Positions 1-6,513 of a stretch of DNA of 37,249 nucleotides are shown in pieces (the stretch's first letter is position 1; every line of letters begins with the position of its first letter). The stretch covers positions 1-37,249 of the forward strand of contig JACCUS010000179.1 in NCBI GenBank assembly GCA_013811715.1. The letters are read 5' to 3'. The notes below the pieces were generated by a model that was given only the letters and a program-made list of their open reading frames with translations, was not told the DNA's origin and ran no database searches. Both the position numbers and the translations under genes were made by a program. This DNA comes from Nocardioidaceae bacterium. Its GTDB lineage: Bacteria; Actinomycetota; Actinomycetes; Propionibacteriales; Nocardioidaceae.

Positions 1-576
1 AACGGGTCGGGAAAGAGCACGCTGCTCAAGCTGATGTCCGGTGTGATGTTGCCCGACGAGGGCAACGTGTTGACGCGTGGCCGAATTGCCGGTCTCATCG
101 AGGTCGGCGCCGGGTTCCACCCCGATCTGAGCGGTCGGGAGAACGTCTACCTCAGCGGCGCCATCCTTGGCATGAGCGAGGCCGAGATCAACCGCAAGTT
201 CGACGCGATCGTGGACTTCTCAGAGATGGAGAAGTTCTTGGACAAGGACGTCCGCCACTACTCATCCGGCATGTTCATGCGGCTGGCATTCGCGGTGGCG
301 ATCCAGACCGACTGCGACATCTTCTTGATGGACGAGATGCTGGCGGTCGGCGATCAGCCGTTCAAGCGCAAGTGCCTGCGGCGGATCAGCGAGCTCAAGG
401 CCGAGGGGCACACGATGGTGTACGTGAGCCACAGCCCACGACAGGTGATGCGGGTGTGCGACCGGGGCCTGGTCCTCCGGGCGGGAAAGGTGGCCTTCCA
501 AGGCTCCGCGGCGGACGCCGTCAAGCACCTCGGCTACGACATCGACTCAGACGACGAGGACGAGAACGGCCGGTGA
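1..576 (+). CDS. Polysaccharide/teichoic-acid export ABC transporter, ATP-binding subunit (5'-truncated by the window)
   Basis: The reading frame is open from base 1, so the start lies outside the window. The first codons read NGSGKSTLLKLMSG, the Walker A/P-loop. The signature motif is HYSSGMFMRLAFA, Walker B is DIFLMDEMLAVGD and the switch His is in YVSHS. The wording YSSGM and DEMLAVGD is characteristic of the Wzt/TagH/RfbE group, which powers export of lipid-linked O-antigen, teichoic acid or arabinogalactan-type polymers together with a two-part membrane permease. About 190 residues are present, ending in an acidic tail (DSDDEDENGR) without the extra C-terminal carbohydrate-binding domain of some Wzt proteins. 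The permease is presumably upstream, outside the window. The family is secure; the exact polymer cannot be read from the sequence. Confidence 0.93.
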   Translation, partial: NGSGKSTLLKLMSGVMLPDEGNVLTRGRIAGLIEVGAGFHPDLSGRENVYLSGAILGMSEAEINRKFDAIVDFSEMEKFLDKDVRHYSSGMFMRLAFAVAIQTDCDIFLMDEMLAVGDQPFKRKCLRRISELKAEGHTMVYVSHSPRQVMRVCDRGLVLRAGKVAFQGSAADAVKHLGYDIDSDDEDENGR

Positions 577-665
577 AGGAGCAGGCCGCATCCACGATGC
601 CGGTCTCGGCGCTAATTGTTTGCGCGGGTCTGCTGCCAGCCACGCGTACTGTGACACGCCTCTAG
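573..665 (+). pseudogene. Possible remnant of a glycosyltransferase-like gene N-terminus (30 codons)
   Basis: A GTG at 573 overlaps the TGA of the ABC ATPase gene (GTGA), the usual coupling of consecutive operon genes. It opens 30 codons ending VSALIVCAGLLPATRTVTRL before TAG at 663. The segment resembles the first beta strand and helix of a family-2 glycosyltransferase, a common neighbour of TagH/Wzt genes. The frame stops where the intergenic repeat (about 667 onward) begins. My reading is a gene truncated to its first codons, but a chance ORF is equally possible. Confidence 0.3.
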
Positions 666-666
666 T

Positions 667-760
667 GCGGCGGCAGGCAACCTTGGCAGTGTCAGGTGTT
701 TCGGCGTGGCTTCCTCCGAGCGCAGCCGGCGGCAGCGGCGCTGCTGTGGCGAGTAGTTGG
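667..760. repeat. Dispersed intergenic repeat, copy A
   Basis: This stretch aligns with 7584-7680. Shared blocks are ACCTTGGC (680-687), GTCAGGTGTTTCG (691-703) and GAGCGCAGCCG (718-728), in the same order with small gaps. In both copies the repeat begins just after a TCTAG that contains the stop codon of the preceding frame. No transposase frame or long terminal inverted repeat is visible. Its nature is unknown. Confidence 0.6.
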
Positions 761-860
761 CGTCCCGAGCGCACTTAGGCGGTCAGTGCTCGCCAAACCG
801 TGTGGGTGCGCGACATCCGCGGGCCCGAGGGCTGGTTGGCAGCACTTCCCCTCCCTCCAC

Positions 861-917
861 CGAGAGGTCGCATATGCACGCGCGAAAGGTCCTAAGTGCA
901 CGCGCGAGAGGTCGCCC
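861..917. repeat. Short tandem direct repeat, about 2.5 copies of a 20-22 bp unit
   Basis: Three consecutive units share the pattern cg(c)ga(a/g)aggtc followed by an A/T-rich core and gcacg. The units start near 861, 881 and 903; the clearest match is GCACGCGCGAAAGGTC (876-891) against GCACGCGCGAGAGGTC (898-913). Spacing of about two helical turns on the same DNA face fits a tandem operator upstream of the amidase gene, but no regulator can be named. Confidence 0.55.
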
Positions 918-985
918 CGCGACTCAAGCGCCGGAACCGACGGCCGAGCGAGCGTCCTCTTCACCCATCCCAAGTTGGGCGGAGA

Positions 986-1005
986 GAACTACTGGGCTGT
1001 AGTTC
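986..1005. repeat. 7-bp perfect inverted repeat (GAACTAC / GTAGTTC)
   Basis: GAACTAC (986-992) and GTAGTTC (999-1005) are separated by six bases and followed by GTCCGTTTTCG. This could be an operator or a weak intrinsic terminator for transcription entering from the left. A smaller palindrome, CCCAA-G-TTGGG, lies just upstream at 969-979. Confidence 0.45.
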
Positions 1006-1040
1006 GTCCGTTTTCGCCCATCCAGGTGGGGTGTCCGTGA

Positions 1041-1079
1041 CAATTGGTGACTGAGTGACTACCCAGGGCCAACCAATTG
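1041..1079. promoter_or_regulatory. 8-bp inverted repeat flanking the amidase ribosome site
   Basis: CAATTGGT (1041-1048) is perfectly complementary to ACCAATTG (1072-1079) across a 23-nt loop. The right arm runs into the GGAG (1079-1082) that precedes the GTG at 1088. In an mRNA starting upstream of 1041 this hairpin would sit directly against the ribosome site. Read as DNA, each arm also contains the palindrome CAATTG, so a protein operator is the alternative. Confidence 0.45.
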
Positions 1080-1087
1080 GAGATCAG

Positions 1088-3880
1088 GTGCCGATCGTCT
1101 CACCGCATTCTCGTCCACCGACCGCACTGTGGGTCGGGTTGCTCCTCGCCGCCCTGATTGCGCCAGGCTCCGCCACCCAGGCCGGTGCGGTCACCGGCGC
1201 CCCCGCTCTCGCGACGGCCAGCCTGACCGACGCCGACCGCACCGTCTCACCCGAACCCACGGGCCCGATCGAGCCCACGGTGACCTCCTACCCGGTGCCG
1301 GGCGTGAGCCAGATCGGCCGGGCGGCGTTGGCACTGAGCGCTTCAGCAGGTCAGCCCTATGCCGCGCTCAGCGCGCCGTTGCCAGCCAGCGGGTTCGCCG
1401 TGACCGGGGCCACCTGGACCGGCAGGACGCCAGCCGGCCTCCGGCTCGCGGTCCGGACCCGCACCGACGGCTCCTGGTCGGGTTGGACCCGCATGGTCTA
1501 CGACAAGGAACACGGACCGAGCTCCACGTCCGACGAGGGCGACGACGACACACCCGGGACCGATCCGTTCGTGGTGGGCGACGTCGACGACGTACAGCTG
1601 CGGGCCTTCAGCGACACCGGCGTGGCGCCGAACGGCTTGCGGATCTCGATCGTCGATCCGGGCACCGAGGCGACCGCCACGCCGGCATCGTCTACCGAAC
1701 TCTCCGCCTCGGCAACCGAGGCACCGGCAGCCGAGCCGAAGGCGGCCGCCAGCTTGTCCGGCGAGACGCCGACGACGGCGACGCCGCAACCGCGGATCCG
1801 CTCGCGTGCCGAGTGGGGGGCGGACGAGGGCCTGCGTGACTGCTGCATCGAGTACGGCGAGGTGCACGCCGGGTTCGTCCATCACACCGTGAACTCCAAC
1901 GGCTACAGCCGCGCAGAGGTCCCGGCCATCCTCCGCGGGATCTACGCCTACCACACCCAGAGCCGCGGGTGGCGCGACGTCGGGTACAACTACCTCATCG
2001 ACCGGTTCGGTCGGATCTGGGAGGGCCGCGCGGGCGGTATCGACCGTCCGGTCGTGGGCGCGCACACCCTCGACTACAACGAGAACTCCTTCGCCGCCTC
2101 GGCGATCGGCAACTTCGACGAGGTAGGCCCTTCCGCGGCGATGCTCGACGCCTACGCGCGGCTGTACGCATGGAAGCTCAGCCTGCACGGGGTGCGGCCG
2201 CGAGGCACCCAGTCGGTCGCCGGGACGATGTTCGACGCCATCAGCGGGCACCGAGACGCCGCCCAGACCGCCTGCCCTGGTCAGTACCTCTACGCACAGG
2301 TCCCGGCGATCATCGACGGGGCAGCCGGCTACCAGCGTCCCTTCACGGGCCGCGGCCTGTACCACTCCTTCGTGGGCGACGACCGCCCCGACGTGTTGTT
2401 CGCCGCCCGGCGTGGCGGCCAGGTCGCCGCCGCCCGAGGCACCGGGCGGCCTGGATTTGAAAGACGCATAATCGGCCGTGAATTCTCGGGCCGACAGCAT
2501 CTCGTGGGCGCCCGTGACGTCACCGGTGACGGTATCAACGACCTGATGGCTCGTACGGCGAGCACCGGGTCGACCGCGATCTACCCGGGAGCCGGCGACG
2601 GCACGTTCGGCGGCGCCGTCAGGCCGACCCTGCGATGGGCGGACACCAACCTGTTCTCCGCACCAGGCGACCTGGACGGGGACGGACTCGTCGACGTGGT
2701 GGCGCGGGACTCCGCCACCGGTTCGCTCCTGTTCTACCCTGGCAACGGCGCCGGCGCCTTCGGTCGCGGCAGGGTCGCGATCGAAGCGTTCCGGGGCTTC
2801 AGATCGCTCGCCCCCGCTGGCGACTTCGACGCCGACGGCCACGAGGACGTGCTCGGCCACGGCAGGAACGGATCGCTCTGGGTCCTGTTCGGGGACGGCG
2901 CCGGCAGGTTCCCGACCAAGCTGCGGCTGGCGGATGACTGGTCGGACAAGGACCTGATCAGCGGCGGGTCCGACCTCACCGGAGACGCGCGGCCCGACGT
3001 GGTGGCCCGAAACGCCAACACCTTGGCCGTGCGCATCTTCGCCAACGTCGAAGGCTCGGCACTGTCCGCCCCCATCGCACGTCTGCGGACCCCGCTCGCT
3101 TCGCTCGACCTGAGCCGCGACGTCAGCGGTGACCGGAGGCCCGACCTGGTGGGAATGACCCCTGGCGGCAGGCTCGTGCTGGTGCCGGCCCGCCGTCAGA
3201 ACTGGCTGTCGTCGATGCGTCAGCGGACGACGTCGTGGCCGGGCACGAACAAGGTGATGGTCGTCGGCGACTGGGACGGCGACGGGGAGGTGGACGCGAT
3301 GTCGCGCCAGCAGAGCACGGGGCTGATGTGGCTGTACCCCGGGAACGGCCGCGGCGGCTTCGGCGCCCGCGTCGGCGGCTGGGAGAACTGGGGTGGCCGC
3401 AGCCTCGTCACGCCAGTGGGTGACTTCGACGGCGACGGGTACGCCGACCTGATGGCGCGGGCACCCGACGGCCACATCTACCTCTATCCGGGCCGGGCAA
3501 GGAACGGCTTCGGGCGGCGCGTCATCATGCGCTCTGACCTGCCGGACGGCGCCACGATCTCCTCGGTGGGGCGGTGGGACGGCGACGGCGCGCCCGACGT
3601 CGTCGTACGCACGGTCGAGGGCACGATGCTGCTGTACCCGGGCAACGGACCCGGCGGCCTCGACGAGCCCAAGGTGATCGGGCTCGGCTTCGACCGCTAC
3701 ACCGCCGTGATCGGCATCGGTGACCTCACCGGAAACGGCCGGCCCGACCTGATGGGACAGACACCGAACGGGCAGGCTTGGCTCATCCCCGGACTGTCCG
3801 CGGGTCAGCGGCGGCCCGATGGGGGCTTCGGCAAGCAGCGCTACGTCGCCGCGGACTGGCCGGGCTACCTGTTCGGCTAG
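1088..3880 (+). CDS. Secreted N-acetylmuramoyl-L-alanine amidase (PGRP type) with FG-GAP/VCBS propeller
   Basis: Predicted extracellular peptidoglycan hydrolase cleaving between MurNAc and L-Ala. An N-terminal hydrophobic segment (about residues 13-35, WVGLLLAALIAPGSATQAGA) is a signal peptide. A low-complexity Ala/Thr/Pro linker leads to an amidase_2/PGRP domain at about residues 235-415. Its zinc ligands are recognisable in GFVHHTV (near 263) and SGHRDAAQTACPG (near 387-398). Residues of about 428-920 form serial FG-GAP repeats with Ca-binding-like motifs such as DLDGDGLVD, DFDADGHED and DWDGDGEVD, an integrin-type propeller likely to bind wall glycan or another surface partner. I prefer the GTG at 1088 because GGAG precedes it by 5 nt; the frame opens at a GTG at 1055, directly after a TGA, with no ribosome site. 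The stop overlaps the galE stop tail-to-tail in CTAG. Confidence 0.92.
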   Translation: MPIVSPHSRPPTALWVGLLLAALIAPGSATQAGAVTGAPALATASLTDADRTVSPEPTGPIEPTVTSYPVPGVSQIGRAALALSASAGQPYAALSAPLPASGFAVTGATWTGRTPAGLRLAVRTRTDGSWSGWTRMVYDKEHGPSSTSDEGDDDTPGTDPFVVGDVDDVQLRAFSDTGVAPNGLRISIVDPGTEATATPASSTELSASATEAPAAEPKAAASLSGETPTTATPQPRIRSRAEWGADEGLRDCCIEYGEVHAGFVHHTVNSNGYSRAEVPAILRGIYAYHTQSRGWRDVGYNYLIDRFGRIWEGRAGGIDRPVVGAHTLDYNENSFAASAIGNFDEVGPSAAMLDAYARLYAWKLSLHGVRPRGTQSVAGTMFDAISGHRDAAQTACPGQYLYAQVPAIIDGAAGYQRPFTGRGLYHSFVGDDRPDVLFAARRGGQVAAARGTGRPGFERRIIGREFSGRQHLVGARDVTGDGINDLMARTASTGSTAIYPGAGDGTFGGAVRPTLRWADTNLFSAPGDLDGDGLVDVVARDSATGSLLFYPGNGAGAFGRGRVAIEAFRGFRSLAPAGDFDADGHEDVLGHGRNGSLWVLFGDGAGRFPTKLRLADDWSDKDLISGGSDLTGDARPDVVARNANTLAVRIFANVEGSALSAPIARLRTPLASLDLSRDVSGDRRPDLVGMTPGGRLVLVPARRQNWLSSMRQRTTSWPGTNKVMVVGDWDGDGEVDAMSRQQSTGLMWLYPGNGRGGFGARVGGWENWGGRSLVTPVGDFDGDGYADLMARAPDGHIYLYPGRARNGFGRRVIMRSDLPDGATISSVGRWDGDGAPDVVVRTVEGTMLLYPGNGPGGLDEPKVIGLGFDRYTAVIGIGDLTGNGRPDLMGQTPNGQAWLIPGLSAGQRRPDGGFGKQRYVAADWPGYLFG

Positions 3881-4881
3881 CCCGCGGCAGGTGGCACGGG
3901 CGGCTCGCCGTGGGTGGGCGCCCATGCCTGCCAGGCGGAGTCGACCATCTCGGCCAGCGTCTTGGTCGTGGCCCAGCCGAGCACGTCTCGGATCCGTTGG
4001 ACGTCGGCGACCAGCATCGCCGGGTCTCCGGGTCGGCGCTCGATGACCGGTGCGTCCAGGCGGTAGCCGGTCGACGCCTTGATCTGGTCGAGCACCTCGG
4101 TGACCGAGGCGCCCACGCCGGTGCCGACGTTGAACAGCTCGTACGGCCGGGTGTCACGCTGGAGGTAGTCAAGCGTCGCGAGGTGGGCGCGGGCCAGGTC
4201 GAGGATGTGCACGTAGTCGCGGACGCAGGTGCCGTCGGGGGTGGGGTAGTCGCCGCCGAAGACCTTCGGCTGGTCACCGCTCGTCAGCGCCCGCAGCGCG
4301 ATCGGGATCAGGTTGAGCACGGCCGGGTCGCCGAGGTCGGGCCAGCCCGCGCCGGCGACGTTGAAGTAGCGCAACCCCGCCCAGCGCAGCCCCCAGGCGG
4401 CAGCGGCGTCGCGGCACATCCACTCACAGATGAGCTTGGTCTTGCCGTAGGGGCTGATCGGGTTGCACACGACGTTCTCGTCGAGCAGCACGTCGGCCGG
4501 CACGTCGGGCAGGCCGTAGGCGGCGGCGGAAGACGAGAACATCAGGTTTGCGACGTCGGCCGCCTCCATCGCCATCAGCAGGTTGGCCATGCCACCGACG
4601 TTCTGGCTGTAGTACCAGGCCGGCCTTTCGGCGGACTCGCCCACCTGCTTCTTGGCGGCGATGTGGACGACGGCGGCGACGCCGTACTCGTGCATCACCG
4701 CGACCAGCTTCTCGACCGCGTCGTCGGCCGCGAGGTCGATCTGCACCAGCGGAGTGTCGCCGACGCGATCGGGGGCACCCGTGCTGAGATCGTCGACCAC
4801 CACCGCAGTGCCACGCTCGCGCAGCAGCCGGACGACATGGGCGCCGATATAGCCGGCGCCGCCGGTCACCAGGACAGTCAT
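3877..4881 (-). CDS. galE: UDP-glucose 4-epimerase
   Basis: Interconverts UDP-glucose and UDP-galactose in the cytosol with bound NAD, supplying galactose donors for wall polysaccharide. The 334-residue protein is a short-chain dehydrogenase-type epimerase. The Rossmann nucleotide motif TGGAGYIG is at residues 6-13, the serine stretch FSSSAAAYG near 115-123 and the catalytic pair in Y145-GKT-K149. The C-terminal half carries the family motifs LRYFNVAGA and GDGTCVRDYVHILDL-like wording (here PDGTCVRDYVHILDLA). The ATG at 4881 (MTVLVTGGAGYIG) is chosen over the GTG at 4890 because it matches the usual GalE N-terminus and sits 7 nt after a TAGGGT hexamer. It follows the TIGR03089 gene by 10 nt and converges on the amidase gene with nested stops. 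Confidence 0.96.
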   Translation of the reverse strand: MTVLVTGGAGYIGAHVVRLLRERGTAVVVDDLSTGAPDRVGDTPLVQIDLAADDAVEKLVAVMHEYGVAAVVHIAAKKQVGESAERPAWYYSQNVGGMANLLMAMEAADVANLMFSSSAAAYGLPDVPADVLLDENVVCNPISPYGKTKLICEWMCRDAAAAWGLRWAGLRYFNVAGAGWPDLGDPAVLNLIPIALRALTSGDQPKVFGGDYPTPDGTCVRDYVHILDLARAHLATLDYLQRDTRPYELFNVGTGVGASVTEVLDQIKASTGYRLDAPVIERRPGDPAMLVADVQRIRDVLGWATTKTLAEMVDSAWQAWAPTHGEPPVPPAAG

Positions 4882-4888
4882 GGGGGTC

Positions 4889-4894
4889 ACCCTA
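4889..4894 (-). promoter_or_regulatory. -10-like hexamer for leaderless galE transcript
   Basis: On the minus strand TAGGGT ends 7 nt before the ATG at 4881, putting the expected transcription start at or beside the initiation codon. The hexamer overlaps the TAG stop of the upstream TIGR03089 gene. No clear -35 is visible. The inference rests on the same spacing recurring at several other genes in the window. Confidence 0.45.
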
Positions 4895-5680
4895 GCGCGC
4901 GGCGAATCGCTCGCAGGTCACCCGCTCCTGATGGGCGATGTCGCCTCTCGTCTTGCCGTCGGCGTTGACGAGGAGCACGACGGATGAGCCGGTCACGAGT
5001 GGGCCGACCAGCGCGACGGCAACGCCCTCGGGGGTGGCCGGGTTCAGGTCGGTGAGCAGCCGGCCGCCAGGCCGCAGCGCACTCGTCACGGCGGTGTCCC
5101 TCCCCAGTTTCACGAGCTCGGCGTGCGACGTCGCACCCGCCACAACGCGCAGCGCCACGTCGTCGGGTCGCACTGGTGCCGGATTGGCCATCAGGTCAGG
5201 CTGCGGCGGCACTTCCGCGGCGAAGTCGAGCCACCCATTGGGTAGCGGGTCTGAGAAGCGGCCGCCCAACGGCCGAAGCGAACACGCCACCACCTGTCCT
5301 GCCCAGGCGGCGGGGTCCGCGGTCGCCGTCGGCCCGACCACACTGAGACACACCGTCCCCGTGGTCACGCCTGCGGCGATCGAAGTGGATGGCTTCTCGC
5401 CCGATGACAGCACCACCTCCATCCCAGCCGCCCATACGCCGAGCAGAGTCACGGTGGACAACCAGTGGGTGGGCAGGTCGACGGCCACCAGATCTCCGGG
5501 ATCGAGCAGCAGATCCTCAGCCAGGTTGGCCACCTTGTTGACCCAGTTCGCGAACGTCGTCACGCTCAGTTCGACCCGCTCTCCGCTGGCGCCGTCGTAG
5601 AAGGTGACGAGTGGACGGCCGGGCTCGGTCGCCAAGGCGTCGGTGAGCGCCGTCACGACGGTGGGGGAGTGTCTGCGCAC
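4892..5680 (-). CDS. TIGR03089 family protein (AMP-binding-enzyme-like, no catalytic half)
   Basis: A 262-residue protein of a conserved actinobacterial family of unknown function (matching Rv3268 in this neighbourhood). It opens like an acyl-CoA/AMP ligase: PLVTFYDGASGERVEL and TFANWVNKVANLAEDLL (residues 25-65) resemble the N-terminal subdomain, and LGVWAAGMEVVLS follows. The ATP/AMP-binding P-loop and C-terminal lid expected of a working ligase are missing, so it is a truncated relative and not an adenylating enzyme by itself. The GTG at 5680 is preferred because TATCGT lies 7 nt upstream; GTG at 5656 would align better with shorter family members, and the frame stays open to 5902 across the promoter of the divergent gene. 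It is followed closely by galE on the same strand. Confidence 0.8.
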   Translation of the reverse strand: MRRHSPTVVTALTDALATEPGRPLVTFYDGASGERVELSVTTFANWVNKVANLAEDLLLDPGDLVAVDLPTHWLSTVTLLGVWAAGMEVVLSSGEKPSTSIAAGVTTGTVCLSVVGPTATADPAAWAGQVVACSLRPLGGRFSDPLPNGWLDFAAEVPPQPDLMANPAPVRPDDVALRVVAGATSHAELVKLGRDTAVTSALRPGGRLLTDLNPATPEGVAVALVGPLVTGSSVVLLVNADGKTRGDIAHQERVTCERFAAR

Positions 5681-5687
5681 CCAGACC

Positions 5688-5693
5688 ACGATA
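5688..5693 (-). promoter_or_regulatory. -10-like hexamer for leaderless TIGR03089 gene transcript
   Basis: On the minus strand TATCGT ends 7 nt before the GTG at 5680. This matches TANNNT at leaderless spacing and is the main reason for choosing that start. No ribosome site precedes the GTG. Confidence 0.4.
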
Positions 5694-5781
5694 GGTGGAC
5701 GGCGAGGGTCCGGCGGTCTCCCGGGTTTGCGCGGCCCGCCTGCGGGGTACATAGGGCCCATCTCCAGGAAGGAGTGATGCA

Positions 5782-6429
5782 ATGAAGTTCTCCAAGAGCG
5801 GCGTGACAGGTATCGCCGCAGCCTCGATCGTCGCCGTGGTGGCGGCGCTCGTACCGGGTGCGCAAGCCGCACCCCAACCAACCGAAGGGCCGTCGGTGGC
5901 AACAGCCGCGCAGACTGCCGTCTCGCAAGTCAGTCAGGCCAGCCAAGCAATGGCGGCGCCAGGCGAGATCACGAGCAATGTCCGTGGGACATTCGGCAGA
6001 TCTGGTGTGGTTCGGGGAACGTTCGAGCCGAAGCGGTTCGTCTTCAGGAACGGCGAGGTGTACGCCGTCGGCACGCTGCAAGCGGCTCTTCGCCGCGGCG
6101 ACGGTTCTTTCGTCGGCAGTGCCGACCGGCAGATCAGCATCCCGGTGCGCAACGCAACCTCTCCGAGTATGGCGGTGGGGGGTGGCCAGTCCGCGATGCG
6201 GACCTGCGACATCCTGCGCCTGGTGCTCGGGCCGCTGGACCTGGACCTGCTGGGGCTGCAGGTGCACCTCAACAGAGTGGTGCTCACCATCACCGCCGTG
6301 AGCGGGCCAGGAAACCTGCTCGGCAACCTGCTGTGTGCTGTCGTCGGGTTGCTGGACCGGACGTCGCTCCTGTCCCAGCTGCGGTTGGCCAACGTGCTCG
6401 ACCGGATCCTCAGCATATTGAGGGTCTGA
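5782..6429 (+). CDS. Small secreted protein of unknown function
   Basis: A 215-residue protein starting at ATG 5782 behind a strong AAGGAG ribosome site (5769-5774). Residues 1-29 are a signal peptide (positively charged start, AAASIVAVVAALVPGAQA, cleavage after AQA). Residues 30-60 are Ala/Gln-rich and probably unstructured. The rest contains a beta-rich middle (GTFEPKRFVFRNGEVYAVG) and a distinctive C-terminal block rich in Leu/Gly, with CDILRLVLGPLDLDLLGL near 147-164 and NLLGNLLCAVVGLLD near 185-199. The two cysteines could form a disulfide after export. I recognise the C-terminal pattern as one found in uncharacterised actinobacterial secreted proteins but know no function. It is divergent from the TIGR03089 gene and is followed by a GC-rich hairpin. 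Confidence 0.78.
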   Translation: MKFSKSGVTGIAAASIVAVVAALVPGAQAAPQPTEGPSVATAAQTAVSQVSQASQAMAAPGEITSNVRGTFGRSGVVRGTFEPKRFVFRNGEVYAVGTLQAALRRGDGSFVGSADRQISIPVRNATSPSMAVGGGQSAMRTCDILRLVLGPLDLDLLGLQVHLNRVVLTITAVSGPGNLLGNLLCAVVGLLDRTSLLSQLRLANVLDRILSILRV

Positions 6430-6443
6430 CTCCACACAACGAT

Positions 6444-6480
6444 GCGGCGGCGGGCGGGCTTGGACCCGCCAGCCGTCGCT
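6444..6480 (+). terminator. GC-rich hairpin after the secreted-protein gene
   Basis: GGCGGG (6453-6458) pairs with CCCGCC (6465-6470) around a six-base loop. The flanks GCGGC and GCCGTCGC can extend the stem. It is followed by TTCGTTC rather than a pure T run, typical of actinobacterial terminators, and lies 15 nt after the TGA. Confidence 0.5.
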
Positions 6481-6501
6481 TCGTTCGACTAGGGTCTCTT
6501 G

Positions 6502-6507
6502 GATAAT
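6502..6507 (+). promoter_or_regulatory. -10-like hexamer for leaderless manC transcript
   Basis: GATAAT is followed by six bases and the GTG at 6514, so transcription is expected to begin at the initiation codon. The alternative in-frame TTG at 6499 would put the start upstream of the hexamer and has no ribosome site. Confidence 0.5.
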
Positions 6508-6513
6508 GGGGGT

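Larger units (their letters stand above)
577..1087. other. 510-bp gene-poor region upstream of the amidase gene
   Basis: I see no full-length coding frame here. The short ORFs on both strands have no recognisable product and no convincing ribosome site. The region holds one copy of a dispersed repeat (about 667-760), a tandem array with a period near 21 bp (861-917), a 7-bp inverted repeat followed by a T-rich stretch (986-1005) and an 8-bp inverted repeat overlapping the ribosome site of the next gene (1041-1079). It looks like the regulatory region of the amidase gene plus relic sequence. Confidence 0.6.

Noticed and set aside
1343..3925. 860-codon minus-strand frame opposite the amidase gene
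   Set aside because: It lacks any recognisable domain, is Arg/Val/Gly-rich in the manner of antisense frames in high-GC DNA, and lies entirely opposite a gene with signal peptide, amidase and FG-GAP motifs.
3778..4968. 396-codon plus-strand frame opposite galE
   Set aside because: Shadow of galE; no motifs.
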